From an uncultured Thiothrix sp. (lineage in GTDB: Bacteria; Pseudomonadota; Gammaproteobacteria; Thiotrichales; Thiotrichaceae): a DNA stretch of 64,000 nt. A model generated the notes under the pieces. It was not told the DNA's origin and did no database searches. It saw nothing but the letters and a program-made list of their open reading frames with translations. Within the stretch, counting starts at the first letter, position 1. Each line of letters opens with the position of its first letter. Shown here piece after piece: positions 19,631-29,135 of the stretch. Location of the stretch: NCBI RefSeq assembly GCF_937873765.1, contig NZ_CALMZC010000021.1, forward strand, positions 25,342-89,341, read 5' to 3'. The position numbers were made by a program, and so were the translations under genes.

Positions 19631-20520
19631 AGTTCGCGGACTACTCGAAAACCCAGGTTGGTATCTAATTCATCTAAATAACGTTTCTTCCGCGCAGCAC
19701 TACGTGCTAGTACGGCTGGATCAAACCAAGATCCCCCTTTAGTCACATACCAATAGGGATTAGCACTATGGGATGGACTGCCATCACGGTAAGCACCCAA
19801 ATGTGAGCTAGTCCAATGCGTACTGGTAAATTCCCAAACATTACCATGCACATCATAGAGACCCCAATGATTGGGGGTGCGTAGACCAACCTCGCTAGCA
19901 CTAACCGAAGGAATACAGCGCGGTAAATACCACCGTTTTTTTTCAGTAGCTTCTTGATAAGGAAAGATCGGGTTAAAGTTTACTTCTTTGCAGCTTACAT
20001 TGCTTCCATAGCAGAACGGTGTAGTGCTGCCAGCACGAGCGGCATACTCCCATTCTGGCTCTGTTGGTAAACGATAGGTTTGCCCAGTCTGCTCGCTAAG
20101 CCAAGCTAGATAAAGCTTAATATCGCTTATGCGCACATTGATGACTGGAAAACGACCACGATGCCAAATCAATTCTGGGCGTTTATACCACTCTGTGGCG
20201 GTACGAAATAGCTCAAACTCTTCGGCCATCAAAGGCACTACGCCAATCGCAAAGTCATACTCTAAGCGAATGGTATGTTGCGGGTATTCTTCGCGCCGGT
20301 GACCAAATTCGTTATGGGGTGAACCCATCTCAAATTGTCCAGCCGGAATAACAGCTAATTGTGGGCCTGCTAAGCCACTTGTAAGCGTGTCTTGAAAAAA
20401 AGCGTCTAGACCATACCGGCTAGCGCTTTGAGTTTGTAGCGCTTTTAACTCCTCTACAGAAAGCGTATCAACTGCAGGCACTGCTAAAGTGCTTAACTTC
20501 AAGGCTTCCATATGCTTCAT
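19627..20520 (-). CDS. SUMF1/FGE-fold protein lacking the formylglycine-generating cysteines
   Basis: The protein has 297 residues from the ATG at 20520; a TTG two codons earlier is weaker. The FGE-sulfatase fold is shown by PAGQFEMGSP, the DIKLYLAWLSEQTGQTYRLPTE region, EPEWEYAARAGS, GLYDVHGNVWEFTST and the ending NLGFRVVREL. The segment after GGSWFD has no cysteine where formylglycine-generating enzymes carry their copper-binding pair, so sulfatase maturation is unlikely. Related proteins act as iron enzymes or ligand-binding modules. It is convergent with the dihydroorotase homologue, overlapping 4 nt at the stops. Confidence 0.75.
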   Translation of the reverse strand: MKHMEALKLSTLAVPAVDTLSVEELKALQTQSASRYGLDAFFQDTLTSGLAGPQLAVIPAGQFEMGSPHNEFGHRREEYPQHTIRLEYDFAIGVVPLMAEEFELFRTATEWYKRPELIWHRGRFPVINVRISDIKLYLAWLSEQTGQTYRLPTEPEWEYAARAGSTTPFCYGSNVSCKEVNFNPIFPYQEATEKKRWYLPRCIPSVSASEVGLRTPNHWGLYDVHGNVWEFTSTHWTSSHLGAYRDGSPSHSANPYWYVTKGGSWFDPAVLARSAARKKRYLDELDTNLGFRVVREL

Positions 20521-20636
20521 TAGCAACCATTAATGTAGATAGTTGCAATCTACCATTCATTTTCACTCACTCGCAACCTTGTTTGTAAATATATGGTCTA
20601 CAATAAAAATTAAGGGTGAAAAGGGTGGGCTTCAGT

Positions 20637-20828
20637 ATGGACATTTATTCAGATAACCAAGGCAAGACACAACCAGTCTCTTATCTAGAGACAGCTAGAC
20701 GCTTATTAGATGGTTTAATTCTTTATCGTTTAGAGCTAGGGGAGGCAGGAAGGCATTTAGAGTTGCTGTTGCGCTGTAGCGGTGTACCCGCAAGTACTGA
20801 CTTGCCGTGCTCTAAAAATCTGCATTAA
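20637..20828 (+). CDS. Small hypothetical protein, 63 residues
   Basis: I do not recognise this product. The ATG at 20637 follows an AAGGGTGGG stretch about 10 nt upstream. An in-frame GTG at 20616 is the alternative. A helical central segment (YLETARRLLDGLILYRLELG) and two cysteines near the C-terminus are visible. It lies alone between the FGE-like gene and the pil cluster. It is supported only by its ribosome binding site and lack of overlap. Confidence 0.4.
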   Translation: MDIYSDNQGKTQPVSYLETARRLLDGLILYRLELGEAGRHLELLLRCSGVPASTDLPCSKNLH

Positions 20829-20953
20829 GTTTTACGCTTAACAATTAACTCAATGAAAACCATGCGAGATTTCGTCTAGTTTAATCTTGGCATAAGCTTG
20901 AGATTTGTATAATCTAGAGAGGCTATCTTTTATTAAGGTTATAAAAATAATAA

Positions 20954-21493
20954 ATGAAAAGTGCTGCCCGATGTGCACAAGCTGGTTTTAGCTTGCTTGA
21001 GGTTCTAATTGCCACTTTAGTTTTATCGGCCGGCCTCTTAGGCTTGGCAGGACTACAAGTCAGTAGCCTAAAAACCACACAGAACGCTTCCTTAAAGCAA
21101 GAGGCTACTTTCATTTTGTACGATTTATTGGAGCGGATGCGTAGTAGTCGACAAGCTGTATTGGCCGGTAGTTATCTTCAAACGACAGATTGTAGTGATT
21201 CTCCCCCCCAGTCCTGTACGGGAGTAGAGTGTTCAGCTAGCCAACGAGCCAGTTATGACTTATATCAAGTTGTCTGTCGCAGCGGTACTAATCGTTTACC
21301 AGCAGCACAATTAATCATCACATGCCCTAATAGCGGTAATTGTGGATCGGGCTTGCATTTTCAATTAAGTTGGTTAGAGCGTTTAGAGCAGCGAGGTATT
21401 CAACAAATACCTGATCCTAACACTGGTTCCACTTATCCAAGCCCTGAACAAGAAAAAGAAACCATAAGCTTAGAAATGGATGCAATTATTTAA
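20954..21493 (+). CDS. pilV: Type IV pilus minor pilin PilV, first copy
   Basis: The 179-residue prepilin has a short leader cut before Phe in QAGFSLLEVLIATLVLSAGL, with Glu5 of the mature helix present. GLAGLQVSSLKTTQN and LLERMRSSRQAVLAGSY are PilV signatures. Six cysteines lie in the C-terminal globular domain, likely disulfide-bonded in the periplasm. Minor pilins prime pilus assembly with PilW, PilX, PilE and PilY1. It opens the first pil module, without the fimU/fimT gene that usually precedes it. It is paralogous to the gene at 27211. Confidence 0.92.
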   Translation: MKSAARCAQAGFSLLEVLIATLVLSAGLLGLAGLQVSSLKTTQNASLKQEATFILYDLLERMRSSRQAVLAGSYLQTTDCSDSPPQSCTGVECSASQRASYDLYQVVCRSGTNRLPAAQLIITCPNSGNCGSGLHFQLSWLERLEQRGIQQIPDPNTGSTYPSPEQEKETISLEMDAII

Positions 21494-21502
21494 TAATAAA
21501 TT

Positions 21503-22459
21503 ATGAAAAAAAGGTCTAAGTTTTTCCAAGCAGGTTTCTCGTTAATCGAAATAATGATTGCCACGGGAATTGGCTTATTCATTGCGGCTGGGATCGCTAC
21601 AGTGTATGTAAGCAGTAAGGAGACCTATGCGTTGCGCGATCAAATCTCTGAAATGGATGAAAGTGCACGTGTGGCTATGAAGGCTTTACGCACACATCTT
21701 GAAAGAGCAGGCTATTCATCCAATGCCAATCCCCAATTAGAGAATTATTTATTACCCAGCAGTTTTAGTCCTAGTTCAGTGATCTGTCCAACAGGGCAGG
21801 CTAATATTATTAATGTTAATCGCATTGCTAATTCATCTGATGGCCAAAGCATTGGCACTAATGCTTTGACGACTAACCAAATTATGGCGCGGGCGGATAC
21901 CATTGGTGTTTCATTTTTAGCAGATGATCAGCTATTGGATGACTGCACAGGTTCTTCTTGGAAAAACCGTTGTATGATTGATCCAGAGGCGAGCATAAGT
22001 ACTTCAGTTAGTCAGACACCTAATGCTCAATTAATGCGGCGGGTGTATAGTTCATTTAGAGTTCAAAAAAATACCTCACGTCAAAATAGTGTAGGTGATG
22101 GTATTCCTGAGCTAGTTTGTGGTGGTTCACTAAATACTTATTCACAGCCTTGGGCACAAGGTATTGAGAATATGCAACTGCGCTATGGGATTGATAATGT
22201 ACCCAGTACGATACCTTCTGGGCAGAAAAAGCAATGGCAAGTTGACGACTATTGGACAGCAACGCAAGTCACAGCGAATGATGCTTGGGATAAAATTGCT
22301 TTAGTCCAAGTGGCTTTGTTAGTGCGTACCATGGAGCCAATGTTTGAACAAGCTGAGTCCAAAGTTTATCAATTATTTGACCAGAACATAGTGACTAATG
22401 ATCGTTATAAACGTGCTGTTTATACCACTACCATTTATTTAAGAAATGTGGCCCGTTGA
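21503..22459 (+). CDS. pilW: Type IV pilus minor pilin PilW, first copy
   Basis: The 318-residue prepilin has leader cleavage at QAGFSLIEIMIATGIGL with Glu5. The characteristic PilW stretch ETYALRDQISEMDESARVAM and LRTHLERAGY follow the helix. The C-terminal region ends in RYKRAVYTTTIYLRNVAR, a motif shared by the second copy. It lies 9 nt after pilV and overlaps the longest pilX frame by 14 nt. Confidence 0.93.
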   Translation: MKKRSKFFQAGFSLIEIMIATGIGLFIAAGIATVYVSSKETYALRDQISEMDESARVAMKALRTHLERAGYSSNANPQLENYLLPSSFSPSSVICPTGQANIINVNRIANSSDGQSIGTNALTTNQIMARADTIGVSFLADDQLLDDCTGSSWKNRCMIDPEASISTSVSQTPNAQLMRRVYSSFRVQKNTSRQNSVGDGIPELVCGGSLNTYSQPWAQGIENMQLRYGIDNVPSTIPSGQKKQWQVDDYWTATQVTANDAWDKIALVQVALLVRTMEPMFEQAESKVYQLFDQNIVTNDRYKRAVYTTTIYLRNVAR

Positions 22460-23000
22460 TATGATTTACCATCACTGTTTATCTATTTCCTCTATACAGG
22501 CACAGCGTGGTTCTAGCTTACTTTGGGGAATGGCGATTCTATTAGTTATGTCTGTCATTGGAGTGACTGCTGCTCGCATTGGGATCACCGATACGCGCAT
22601 TGTAGGCAATGAAATGTCGGGTATGTTGACTTATCAAGGGGCTGAGTCCCAACTTAATTTGGTGCGTCCACCGCTAGACATGCTTGCGCCTTCTGACTCA
22701 CTTGCTTTTATTAAGGTGGCGATGGATCAGGCGTCTAAACAGTTTGTAGTGCCACAAGATAATACGAGTGTTCTCTTTCAAAGTGATAAGTTAAGCAACA
22801 GTGTACGAGTGCAACATGGTGGTTTTCTAGATCAGTGCCCACCTCTAGATGCTTCTATGAGTATAGAAATGAATAGCGATAAATATAGTTGTTCAATGTT
22901 TATCGTAGATGCCAGCAGTCTTTTACAGGGTACAGGTTCGCATAGTTTGCATGAAATGGGGGTTGTACATTTTATGCCTGCGCCCGCTCCAATAAATTAA
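22446..23000 (+). CDS. pilX: Type IV pilus minor pilin PilX, first copy
   Basis: The product is 184 residues from an ATG inside the end of pilW; the ATG at 22461, directly after the pilW stop, is an equally good start. The hydrophobic helix (QRGSSLLWGMAILLVMSVIG) follows a Gly processing site and lacks Glu5, as PilX-type tip pilins do. VGNEMSGMLTYQGAES matches the family's post-helix segment. A C-terminal Cys pair may form a disulfide. It belongs to the minor-pilin priming complex. Confidence 0.9.
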   Translation: MWPVDMIYHHCLSISSIQAQRGSSLLWGMAILLVMSVIGVTAARIGITDTRIVGNEMSGMLTYQGAESQLNLVRPPLDMLAPSDSLAFIKVAMDQASKQFVVPQDNTSVLFQSDKLSNSVRVQHGGFLDQCPPLDASMSIEMNSDKYSCSMFIVDASSLLQGTGSHSLHEMGVVHFMPAPAPIN

Positions 23001-23070
23001 TTTAATTGGTGGTAAATATACTGTAGTATAAAGAGCGCTATGAATAATAATTAAAATTTAGGTAAGAGCC

Positions 23071-23505
23071 ATGTCTACCACTCGCTTACAGCGCGGTTTT
23101 ACTTTGATTGAAATCATGATTGTGGTTGCTATTGTCGGTATTATTGCAGCCTTTGCATATCCTAGTTATGTCGAGCAAATTAGCAAAAGTAAGCGTTCGG
23201 ATGCGAAAATAGCGTTGCAGCAAATTGCGCAACGCGAAGAATCACATTTTGTAAAAAACTATACTTATGCCGACAAATTGACAAGTTTGGGTTTTGCGGC
23301 TGATACCATCCCTAGCCAAGAAAATAATTACAGCATTACGATTAGCGCAGCTACAGCTACTAGCTACACGATTCAAGCAACGCCTGCTAGTAATTCGGCA
23401 CAGGCTAAAGATACCGCCTGTGCAATTTTCACCCTCGATCATATGGGGCGAAAAATTGCAAAGGACAGTTCAGGGACAGTAACGACTGATAAGTGTTGGC
23501 ACTAA
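23071..23505 (+). CDS. pilE: Type IV pilin-like protein PilE
   Basis: The 144-residue prepilin is cleaved at [20 protein letters not shown], with Glu5 intact. [20 protein letters not shown] and the DKCW ending match the PilE minor pilins of Pseudomonas-type clusters; two cysteines bound a C-terminal D-region. GGTAAGAG is the ribosome binding site. In most clusters pilE follows pilY1; here it precedes it. No equivalent exists in the second module. Confidence 0.92.
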   Translation: MSTTRLQRGFTLIEIMIVVAIVGIIAAFAYPSYVEQISKSKRSDAKIALQQIAQREESHFVKNYTYADKLTSLGFAADTIPSQENNYSITISAATATSYTIQATPASNSAQAKDTACAIFTLDHMGRKIAKDSSGTVTTDKCWH

Positions 23506-23548
23506 TCTGATTATAAAAATAATGAACAGTTCTGCGAGGACACTCAAG

Positions 23549-26500
23549 ATGAACCGATTTCTAGCTTTCTTTCAAAAGCTTACGCTGGGTCTCATTTGTA
23601 GTTGTGGGTCTATGCTAAGCGTTGCGGATGAAACGGAAATCTTCGCGCAAAATGAAGCCAGCAAGGTGAATGCTAATATCCTGTTCCTACTAGACGCTTC
23701 AGGCAGTATGAATCAAATCCTGTCGAATAGTGGTGGGCGCTCACGTATGCAGGTCCTCAAGGATACCTTTCGTGAAGTGCTTGATAATGCACCAGCCAAT
23801 GTGAATATTGGTTTGATGCATTATGCAAATGCCGATTTATTACCGTCTTATAGCTGGAGCGCGATTAAAGGAGTGAACTTTCCAGTTTCGCCAATTGATC
23901 AACAAGCTTCCAGTATTATTGGTTCAGATGCGAGTAGTGATAATTTAATTGACCCACCAGCCGGTATGCCGGTTAGAGCTTTTTTAGCAGATATTGTGGA
24001 TGGCTGGCAGTCAGCCGGTTATACACCAATTGTTGATTCTTTATATGAAGCAGCACGTTATTTCCGTGGCGAAAGTCCAGTCTGGGGTAAGCATACAGCA
24101 GCTTATAGTTGGGCAGCTCATCCTGCTACTTATACGGGCAGTTTAACTTGTACTAGCCAACACCAAGAGGAATGTAGCCCTGATTGGGGGACCTGCAATT
24201 CTACTGCTAATTTAAGCCCAGGTGCTTGTACTACTCGCAAATACAGTCAATGTTGTGAGTGGGAAACAGCACCGAATGGTAAGCAATATTGCAAAAATAA
24301 TAATTACAGCTGCAAGGTTAATGTAAAGTTTTGCCAGCACACAATTTGTGATACCTATAGTGGTAATCCGATTTATAAATCACCGATTAAACATAGCTGC
24401 CAAGCTAACTATTTAGTGTTGATGTCAGACGGTAAGCCAGAGTACCCCTTCTGGGAGGGTGTAACTGCTGACGGTACAGCTCGTTATCCAGAGTCTGTTG
24501 CACCCACTCAAACCTATAATACAAATGTGGTTCCACCAATGTTGCCGGATATGAATACGGCTAATTTTCCGGTAACAGTGCCTAATTTAACGTCAGCAAC
24601 CTGTGCAGATGCACCGTTGGGGTATAAAAGTGGCAAGTGCGGTTCAGAGTTAACTCATTTTTTAGCAACTCAAGACCAATCAATTTCATTGCCGGGTAGT
24701 CAGGTTGTTAATACCTTTACAGTGGCTTTTGGTATGAACGATGAGCCAGTGGGGACTAGTTATTTAGCACAATTGGCAACGGCTGAGCACGGTACCTATA
24801 CTGCTGATAATCCTCAAGAATTGGCCAATGCCTTTAGTGAAATATTGGCAGATGCTCAGAAAAACTCCTTATCTTTTAGTTCACCGAGCTTTGTGGTCGA
24901 TCAGTCTAATCTGCTCTCGCATGAAAATAAGGTGTATATGCCCATATTTGACCCTAGCCAAACCACGCTTTGGTCAGGCAACTTGCGTAAATTCACCGTG
25001 AGTGATGAAGGGGATTTACTAGGAGCAAATGGTGGTTCCGTATTAAATACGGACGGAACTCTAAAAGTTGATGCGCAAGATCTATGGTCAAATACCCCTC
25101 ATGGAACTGATGTAACCATTGGTGGGGCTGCAAGCAAACTACCTTTACCCGCTAACCGCGTTTTATATACGGATCCCGTTGGCACTAGTCTAGTTCACAT
25201 TAGTCCCGACACCACAAGCATTACCGCTAACCTATTATCAATCAATGATACGATTAATTCGGTACATAATTTAATTCTAACTAGCACTTACTATCCTAAT
25301 TTACCGGCTGGCATCAGTTGCTGGGGTACTTACAAAGATTGTAATGGTGTACAGCATACCGTGAATGGCAATCCTAATACGGGCACGGGTTGTGTGAACA
25401 TTGCTGCAGTGACAACTTGTCCAGCGCCAGTCATTTCACAAGAGAAACGCACACAACTGCTGAATTTTATTCGTGGCTATAAAAATGGCGATCCTAATGC
25501 AGGAGCACGCAATCATCTAGGGGATAGCTTAAATAGCAAAGCAGTCGTTGTTGATTATGGTAATCAAGTAGTGCGAGTTTTATTAGCTACGAATGAGGGC
25601 TTCTTACATGCGTTTGATGCTAATACGGGTGTGGAAAAATGGGCGTTTATGCCAGCGTCTTTGCTGAAAAATGCGAGTCTATTCCTAGATAATCAGAACG
25701 ACACTAAGCATGTCTATGGTATTGACGGTAGTCCTACTCTGGTACGGGTTGATCATAATCTCAACGGCATTATCGAGCTTACGCCGAGCCAAGACTATAA
25801 CCATGATGGGCAAGTGAATGCGGAGGATGCCGATAGTGTAAAGCTGTATTTCGGCTTACGACGTGGTGGTCGCATGTATTATGGCTTAAATATTAGCGTG
25901 GCCGATAGTCCTAGTGTGATGTGGAAGCTTGCACCACAATCGACTACGAATACAGGGAGTGATGGCTTAGATGAGTTAGGAGAGGCTTGGTCAAAGCCTA
26001 CGCTATCTAGGTTACGCCTAGCAGATGCGGATAATCCGCAACAATCGAAATTAGTCCAAGTCTTGGTGTTTGGCGGCGGCTACGATCCACGCAAAGACGA
26101 AGAAGATATTGCTGAACGCTTGCCAGATCAATGGGGGCGGGATGTATTTATCGTTGATGCTACTTCGGGCAGTCTCCTGTGGTCGTTACGCAAAGGTGGC
26201 TTTGGGTTGGCCGGTGCCCAAACAGCGGTAACAGGTGCCAGTGGTCTGACTCACAGCATTCCAAGTGACATCCGTATTTTAGATATGGACGGGAATGGTG
26301 CTTTGGATCGACTGTATTTTTCTGATACCGGCGGCAATGTGTGGCGTGTCGATATGGACGCTGATGTCCTAGATGAGGACAAGACTACATACTACGATTA
26401 TAGCAAGGCTAAACTTACCAAGTTAGCGAGTCTGGGTGGGGGCAATACGACCTTAGATCACCGCAAATTCTTTTACGAGCCTGATACAGCGATTCGTATG

Positions 26501-27211
26501 CAGAATGGCAAGCCTATTTTAACGGTTGCCTTAGGCAGTGGTTATCGTACACATCCTTTAAATACTACGGCTGCTCTTGATCGACTGTATGTGCTGATCG
26601 ATCCTGATGTTTATAAAATGCCAGAAGCGCCTACTCTCATTACAGATAACAATCTGCTGAATGTAGCAAACATTGAAACGGGGAAAAACATATTAGACTA
26701 CCCCGATATGAAAGGTTGGTATTACGAGTTCGAGCATCATGGTGAAAAAGCACTTTCACCGGTATTAACGGTACTCGATAAGGTGATGTTTACGACCTTC
26801 TCACAAGCTGATGCACAGGGCAATTCTAGTATAGCGCAAGCCTGTCAGCCTGCTACTAATACTTCACGTGCTTATGTATTGGACATCTTACAAGGTAAAG
26901 CAGTACTGAATTTAGATCGCTCAGTAGATGCTTCAGCAGATAAATTTGCTGTAGCAGGTGCAAATGAACTCTTAGATACCCCCCAACTTATTTTTGGGCG
27001 ACTTACTAGTAAGGATGGTAGTTCAAGTTGTCAATTAGGCGATTGCCAACAAAATATTATGGTGCGAATTGGTAAGTTAAAGTTGCCCTTGTTGGATTTA
27101 GCGAATACTCAGCATCAAGCCTCCACTGCTTATAGTCAAATGATTGATGTTACACGTTTATTACCACGTATGTACTGGTTGGATTCCACTGCAGAAAATG
27201 GAGGAGAATAA
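23549..27211 (+). CDS. pilY1: PilY1 type IV pilus tip adhesin, first copy
   Basis: The product is about 1220 residues from the ATG at 23549, which has GAGG upstream; an ATG at 23522 lacks a site. After a signal peptide, the N-terminal von Willebrand A-like domain shows the MIDAS motif DASGS (about residues 49-53). A Cys-rich segment follows at about 200-270 (CEWETAPNGKQYC region). The C-terminal half is the PilY1 beta-propeller with an EF-hand-like loop (DYNHDGQVNAED) and DGNGALDRLYFSDTGGN. PilY1 sits at the pilus tip and controls retraction, adhesion and surface sensing. Confidence 0.93.
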   Translation: MNRFLAFFQKLTLGLICSCGSMLSVADETEIFAQNEASKVNANILFLLDASGSMNQILSNSGGRSRMQVLKDTFREVLDNAPANVNIGLMHYANADLLPSYSWSAIKGVNFPVSPIDQQASSIIGSDASSDNLIDPPAGMPVRAFLADIVDGWQSAGYTPIVDSLYEAARYFRGESPVWGKHTAAYSWAAHPATYTGSLTCTSQHQEECSPDWGTCNSTANLSPGACTTRKYSQCCEWETAPNGKQYCKNNNYSCKVNVKFCQHTICDTYSGNPIYKSPIKHSCQANYLVLMSDGKPEYPFWEGVTADGTARYPESVAPTQTYNTNVVPPMLPDMNTANFPVTVPNLTSATCADAPLGYKSGKCGSELTHFLATQDQSISLPGSQVVNTFTVAFGMNDEPVGTSYLAQLATAEHGTYTADNPQELANAFSEILADAQKNSLSFSSPSFVVDQSNLLSHENKVYMPIFDPSQTTLWSGNLRKFTVSDEGDLLGANGGSVLNTDGTLKVDAQDLWSNTPHGTDVTIGGAASKLPLPANRVLYTDPVGTSLVHISPDTTSITANLLSINDTINSVHNLILTSTYYPNLPAGISCWGTYKDCNGVQHTVNGNPNTGTGCVNIAAVTTCPAPVISQEKRTQLLNFIRGYKNGDPNAGARNHLGDSLNSKAVVVDYGNQVVRVLLATNEGFLHAFDANTGVEKWAFMPASLLKNASLFLDNQNDTKHVYGIDGSPTLVRVDHNLNGIIELTPSQDYNHDGQVNAEDADSVKLYFGLRRGGRMYYGLNISVADSPSVMWKLAPQSTTNTGSDGLDELGEAWSKPTLSRLRLADADNPQQSKLVQVLVFGGGYDPRKDEEDIAERLPDQWGRDVFIVDATSGSLLWSLRKGGFGLAGAQTAVTGASGLTHSIPSDIRILDMDGNGALDRLYFSDTGGNVWRVDMDADVLDEDKTTYYDYSKAKLTKLASLGGGNTTLDHRKFFYEPDTAIRMQNGKPILTVALGSGYRTHPLNTTAALDRLYVLIDPDVYKMPEAPTLITDNNLLNVANIETGKNILDYPDMKGWYYEFEHHGEKALSPVLTVLDKVMFTTFSQADAQGNSSIAQACQPATNTSRAYVLDILQGKAVLNLDRSVDASADKFAVAGANELLDTPQLIFGRLTSKDGSSSCQLGDCQQNIMVRIGKLKLPLLDLANTQHQASTAYSQMIDVTRLLPRMYWLDSTAENGGE

Positions 27212-27717
27212 TGAAAAAACAACATGGTCTTAATCTCCTCGAGGTTTTAGTAGCTGCATTTTTAATTTCTTTAGGCTTGTTAGGGATGGCTGGCTTGCAG
27301 GTTAAAAGCTTCCGAGCTACCCATAACTCCTACCAAATGCAACAGGCTACCCAATTAGCTCATGAGTTGTTAGAGCGCATGCGCTCGAATCGTTCAGCGG
27401 TCTTAGCGGGTAGCTATAAAATTAATGCGGTTGCGGCCACTTATTGCGCAAATCCATTAGCCTTCAGTTGCCAAACCAATACCTGTAATGCCACGCAAAT
27501 GGCCTTAGATGATATGTATCGGGTTATGTGTGGTTATGGGGCAGGTAGCGGCATCAATGGTGCGTTGCTTAATGGTCAACTGGTAGTCGATTGTCCTGAT
27601 CCCTCGGCAGAGTGTTCTAAGGGGGTGCGTTTAAGTTTGCAGTGGAATGAGCGTAATAGTTCTAAAAACGAAACCGATGTAGAGCCTTTCAACTTAGTGA
27701 TCAACACGGTTTTATAA
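27211..27717 (+). CDS. pilV: Type IV pilus minor pilin PilV, second copy
   Basis: The 168-residue prepilin starts on the last base of the pilY1 stop (TAATG). Its cleavage region reads HGLNLLEVLVAAFLISLGL, with Asn where the first copy has Phe/Ser. GMAGLQVKSFRATHNS and LLERMRSNRSAVLAGSY parallel the first copy almost block by block, proving paralogy. The globular domain keeps several cysteines. It begins the second pilus module. Confidence 0.91.
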   Translation: MKKQHGLNLLEVLVAAFLISLGLLGMAGLQVKSFRATHNSYQMQQATQLAHELLERMRSNRSAVLAGSYKINAVAATYCANPLAFSCQTNTCNATQMALDDMYRVMCGYGAGSGINGALLNGQLVVDCPDPSAECSKGVRLSLQWNERNSSKNETDVEPFNLVINTVL

Positions 27718-27728
27718 GGGTGAGGCAA

Positions 27729-28595
27729 ATGCAAACTAAACAGTGTTCCAATTTGCAGCAAGGCTTCTCGTTAATAGAGCTAATGATTGCAAGTGCGTTG
27801 AGTCTGGTATTGGTGGCTGGTGTAGCAACTATTTATATGGGTAGCCGCCAGACTTATAACGCTCGCGACGAATTATCAACCATGCAAGAAAATGCACGTA
27901 GTGCCATTAATGCGCTTGCTAAGCATCTAGAGCATGCAGGTTATACTACTTCCGCACATTTACCGCTGGCTAAGGCGTTTTATGTCGATGGTGATCCAGT
28001 TCCCGCCTCAAAAAGTTGTGGTGGTGGTGCAAATAGTCTTGTCATCAATCCACAGACCTTAGTGCAAACTGCTGATAATAATTTATCTAGCGGAACTGGT
28101 GATACGATTGGGGTGATATTTTATGCCGATTCTGTTTTGGGTTTAGACTGTGGCAATGAGGCTACTCCCCTAAGTTGTCAAGCCCAAGAGGCTCCCAATC
28201 CTGAATATTCTCGAGTTTATAATAGCTTTTATGTAGGGGTTGAAGGCGGGATACCTAATTTATTCTGTGCAGGCTCCCGGAGCCAAGCTGCTATTCCTGT
28301 GGCCGAAGGGGTGGAGGCGCTACAGTTCGCTTACGGATTAGATCAAAACGATGATGGTACTGTAGATATTTATCTTGATGCCACTGCCGTAAAAGCTGCT
28401 AATCGTTGGTATCAAGTGCGCACAATTAAAGCTTCAGTTTTAGTACGTTCACGTGAGCCTGTTTTTAATGCCGCAGAAGCACGCAATTACACCTTATTGA
28501 ATACAACCTACAACCGTAATGATCGTTATCAGCGTACCGTGCATACCACAGTTATTTATTTACGTAATTTAGACATTTATCAAGGGGGAGTTTAA
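27729..28595 (+). CDS. pilW: Type IV pilus minor pilin PilW, second copy
   Basis: The protein has 288 residues. The ATG at 27729 is chosen because GGGTGAGG precedes it; an in-frame GTG nine nt earlier would place that sequence inside the gene. Processing is at QQGFSLIELMIASALSLVLV with Glu5. QTYNARDELSTMQENARSA and LAKHLEHAGY match the first copy, as does the ending RYQRTVHTTVIYLRNL. It is shorter than the first copy. Confidence 0.92.
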   Translation: MQTKQCSNLQQGFSLIELMIASALSLVLVAGVATIYMGSRQTYNARDELSTMQENARSAINALAKHLEHAGYTTSAHLPLAKAFYVDGDPVPASKSCGGGANSLVINPQTLVQTADNNLSSGTGDTIGVIFYADSVLGLDCGNEATPLSCQAQEAPNPEYSRVYNSFYVGVEGGIPNLFCAGSRSQAAIPVAEGVEALQFAYGLDQNDDGTVDIYLDATAVKAANRWYQVRTIKASVLVRSREPVFNAAEARNYTLLNTTYNRNDRYQRTVHTTVIYLRNLDIYQGGV

Positions 28596-28598
28596 AAC

Positions 28599-29108
28599 AT
28601 GCACCTCATTCACCAAAAGTTTAAAAAGTCTAAATATCAGCAAGGTACTGTGTTGCTCTGGGGCTTAGTCGGTTTATTAGTACTCGCTGGTTTGGGAATT
28701 ACAGCGGGGCGCATCGCAACCTTGGACACCAAGATTGCAGGGAATGCTATGTTTGATGATTTTTCTTATCAAGGTGCAGAAGCAAGTTTACGTCGTTCAA
28801 GTAATCTGTATTTAATCGAGCAAACGGCTAAGCAGGAAGCTACAACTCACACTGATAAAGAAGTAGGGCCTTATAACGATGCGATCAGTAATGGTGAGCA
28901 AATCAGCTCTGTAGGCACTATCTCAATGGGTACTAGCATTACTTGCCCACCTGTTTTGCAAGGCGTTGCCATGAGTACTTCAGCCACACCTAAAACAGGC
29001 AATGTCTCTTGTCGTTTATTTACAGTCAATGCAGACAGTAATGTGCCGGGTACATCCGCAGAAAGCCAACATACAGCCGGTATCTTGAAATTTGTTCCGG
29101 CAGAATAA
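28599..29108 (+). CDS. pilX: Type IV pilus minor pilin PilX, second copy
   Basis: The 169-residue product has helix QQGTVLLWGLVGLLVLAGLG without Glu5, followed by AGRIATLDTKIAGNAMFDDF, parallel to the first copy's segment. Two cysteines near the C-terminus (CPPVLQG and SCRLFTV) match the spacing in the other PilX. It starts 4 nt after pilW and is followed by pilY1 after 27 nt. Confidence 0.9.
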   Translation: MHLIHQKFKKSKYQQGTVLLWGLVGLLVLAGLGITAGRIATLDTKIAGNAMFDDFSYQGAEASLRRSSNLYLIEQTAKQEATTHTDKEVGPYNDAISNGEQISSVGTISMGTSITCPPVLQGVAMSTSATPKTGNVSCRLFTVNADSNVPGTSAESQHTAGILKFVPAE

Positions 29109-29135
29109 CCCTTAACTGAAACTGGAAGCGAAATC

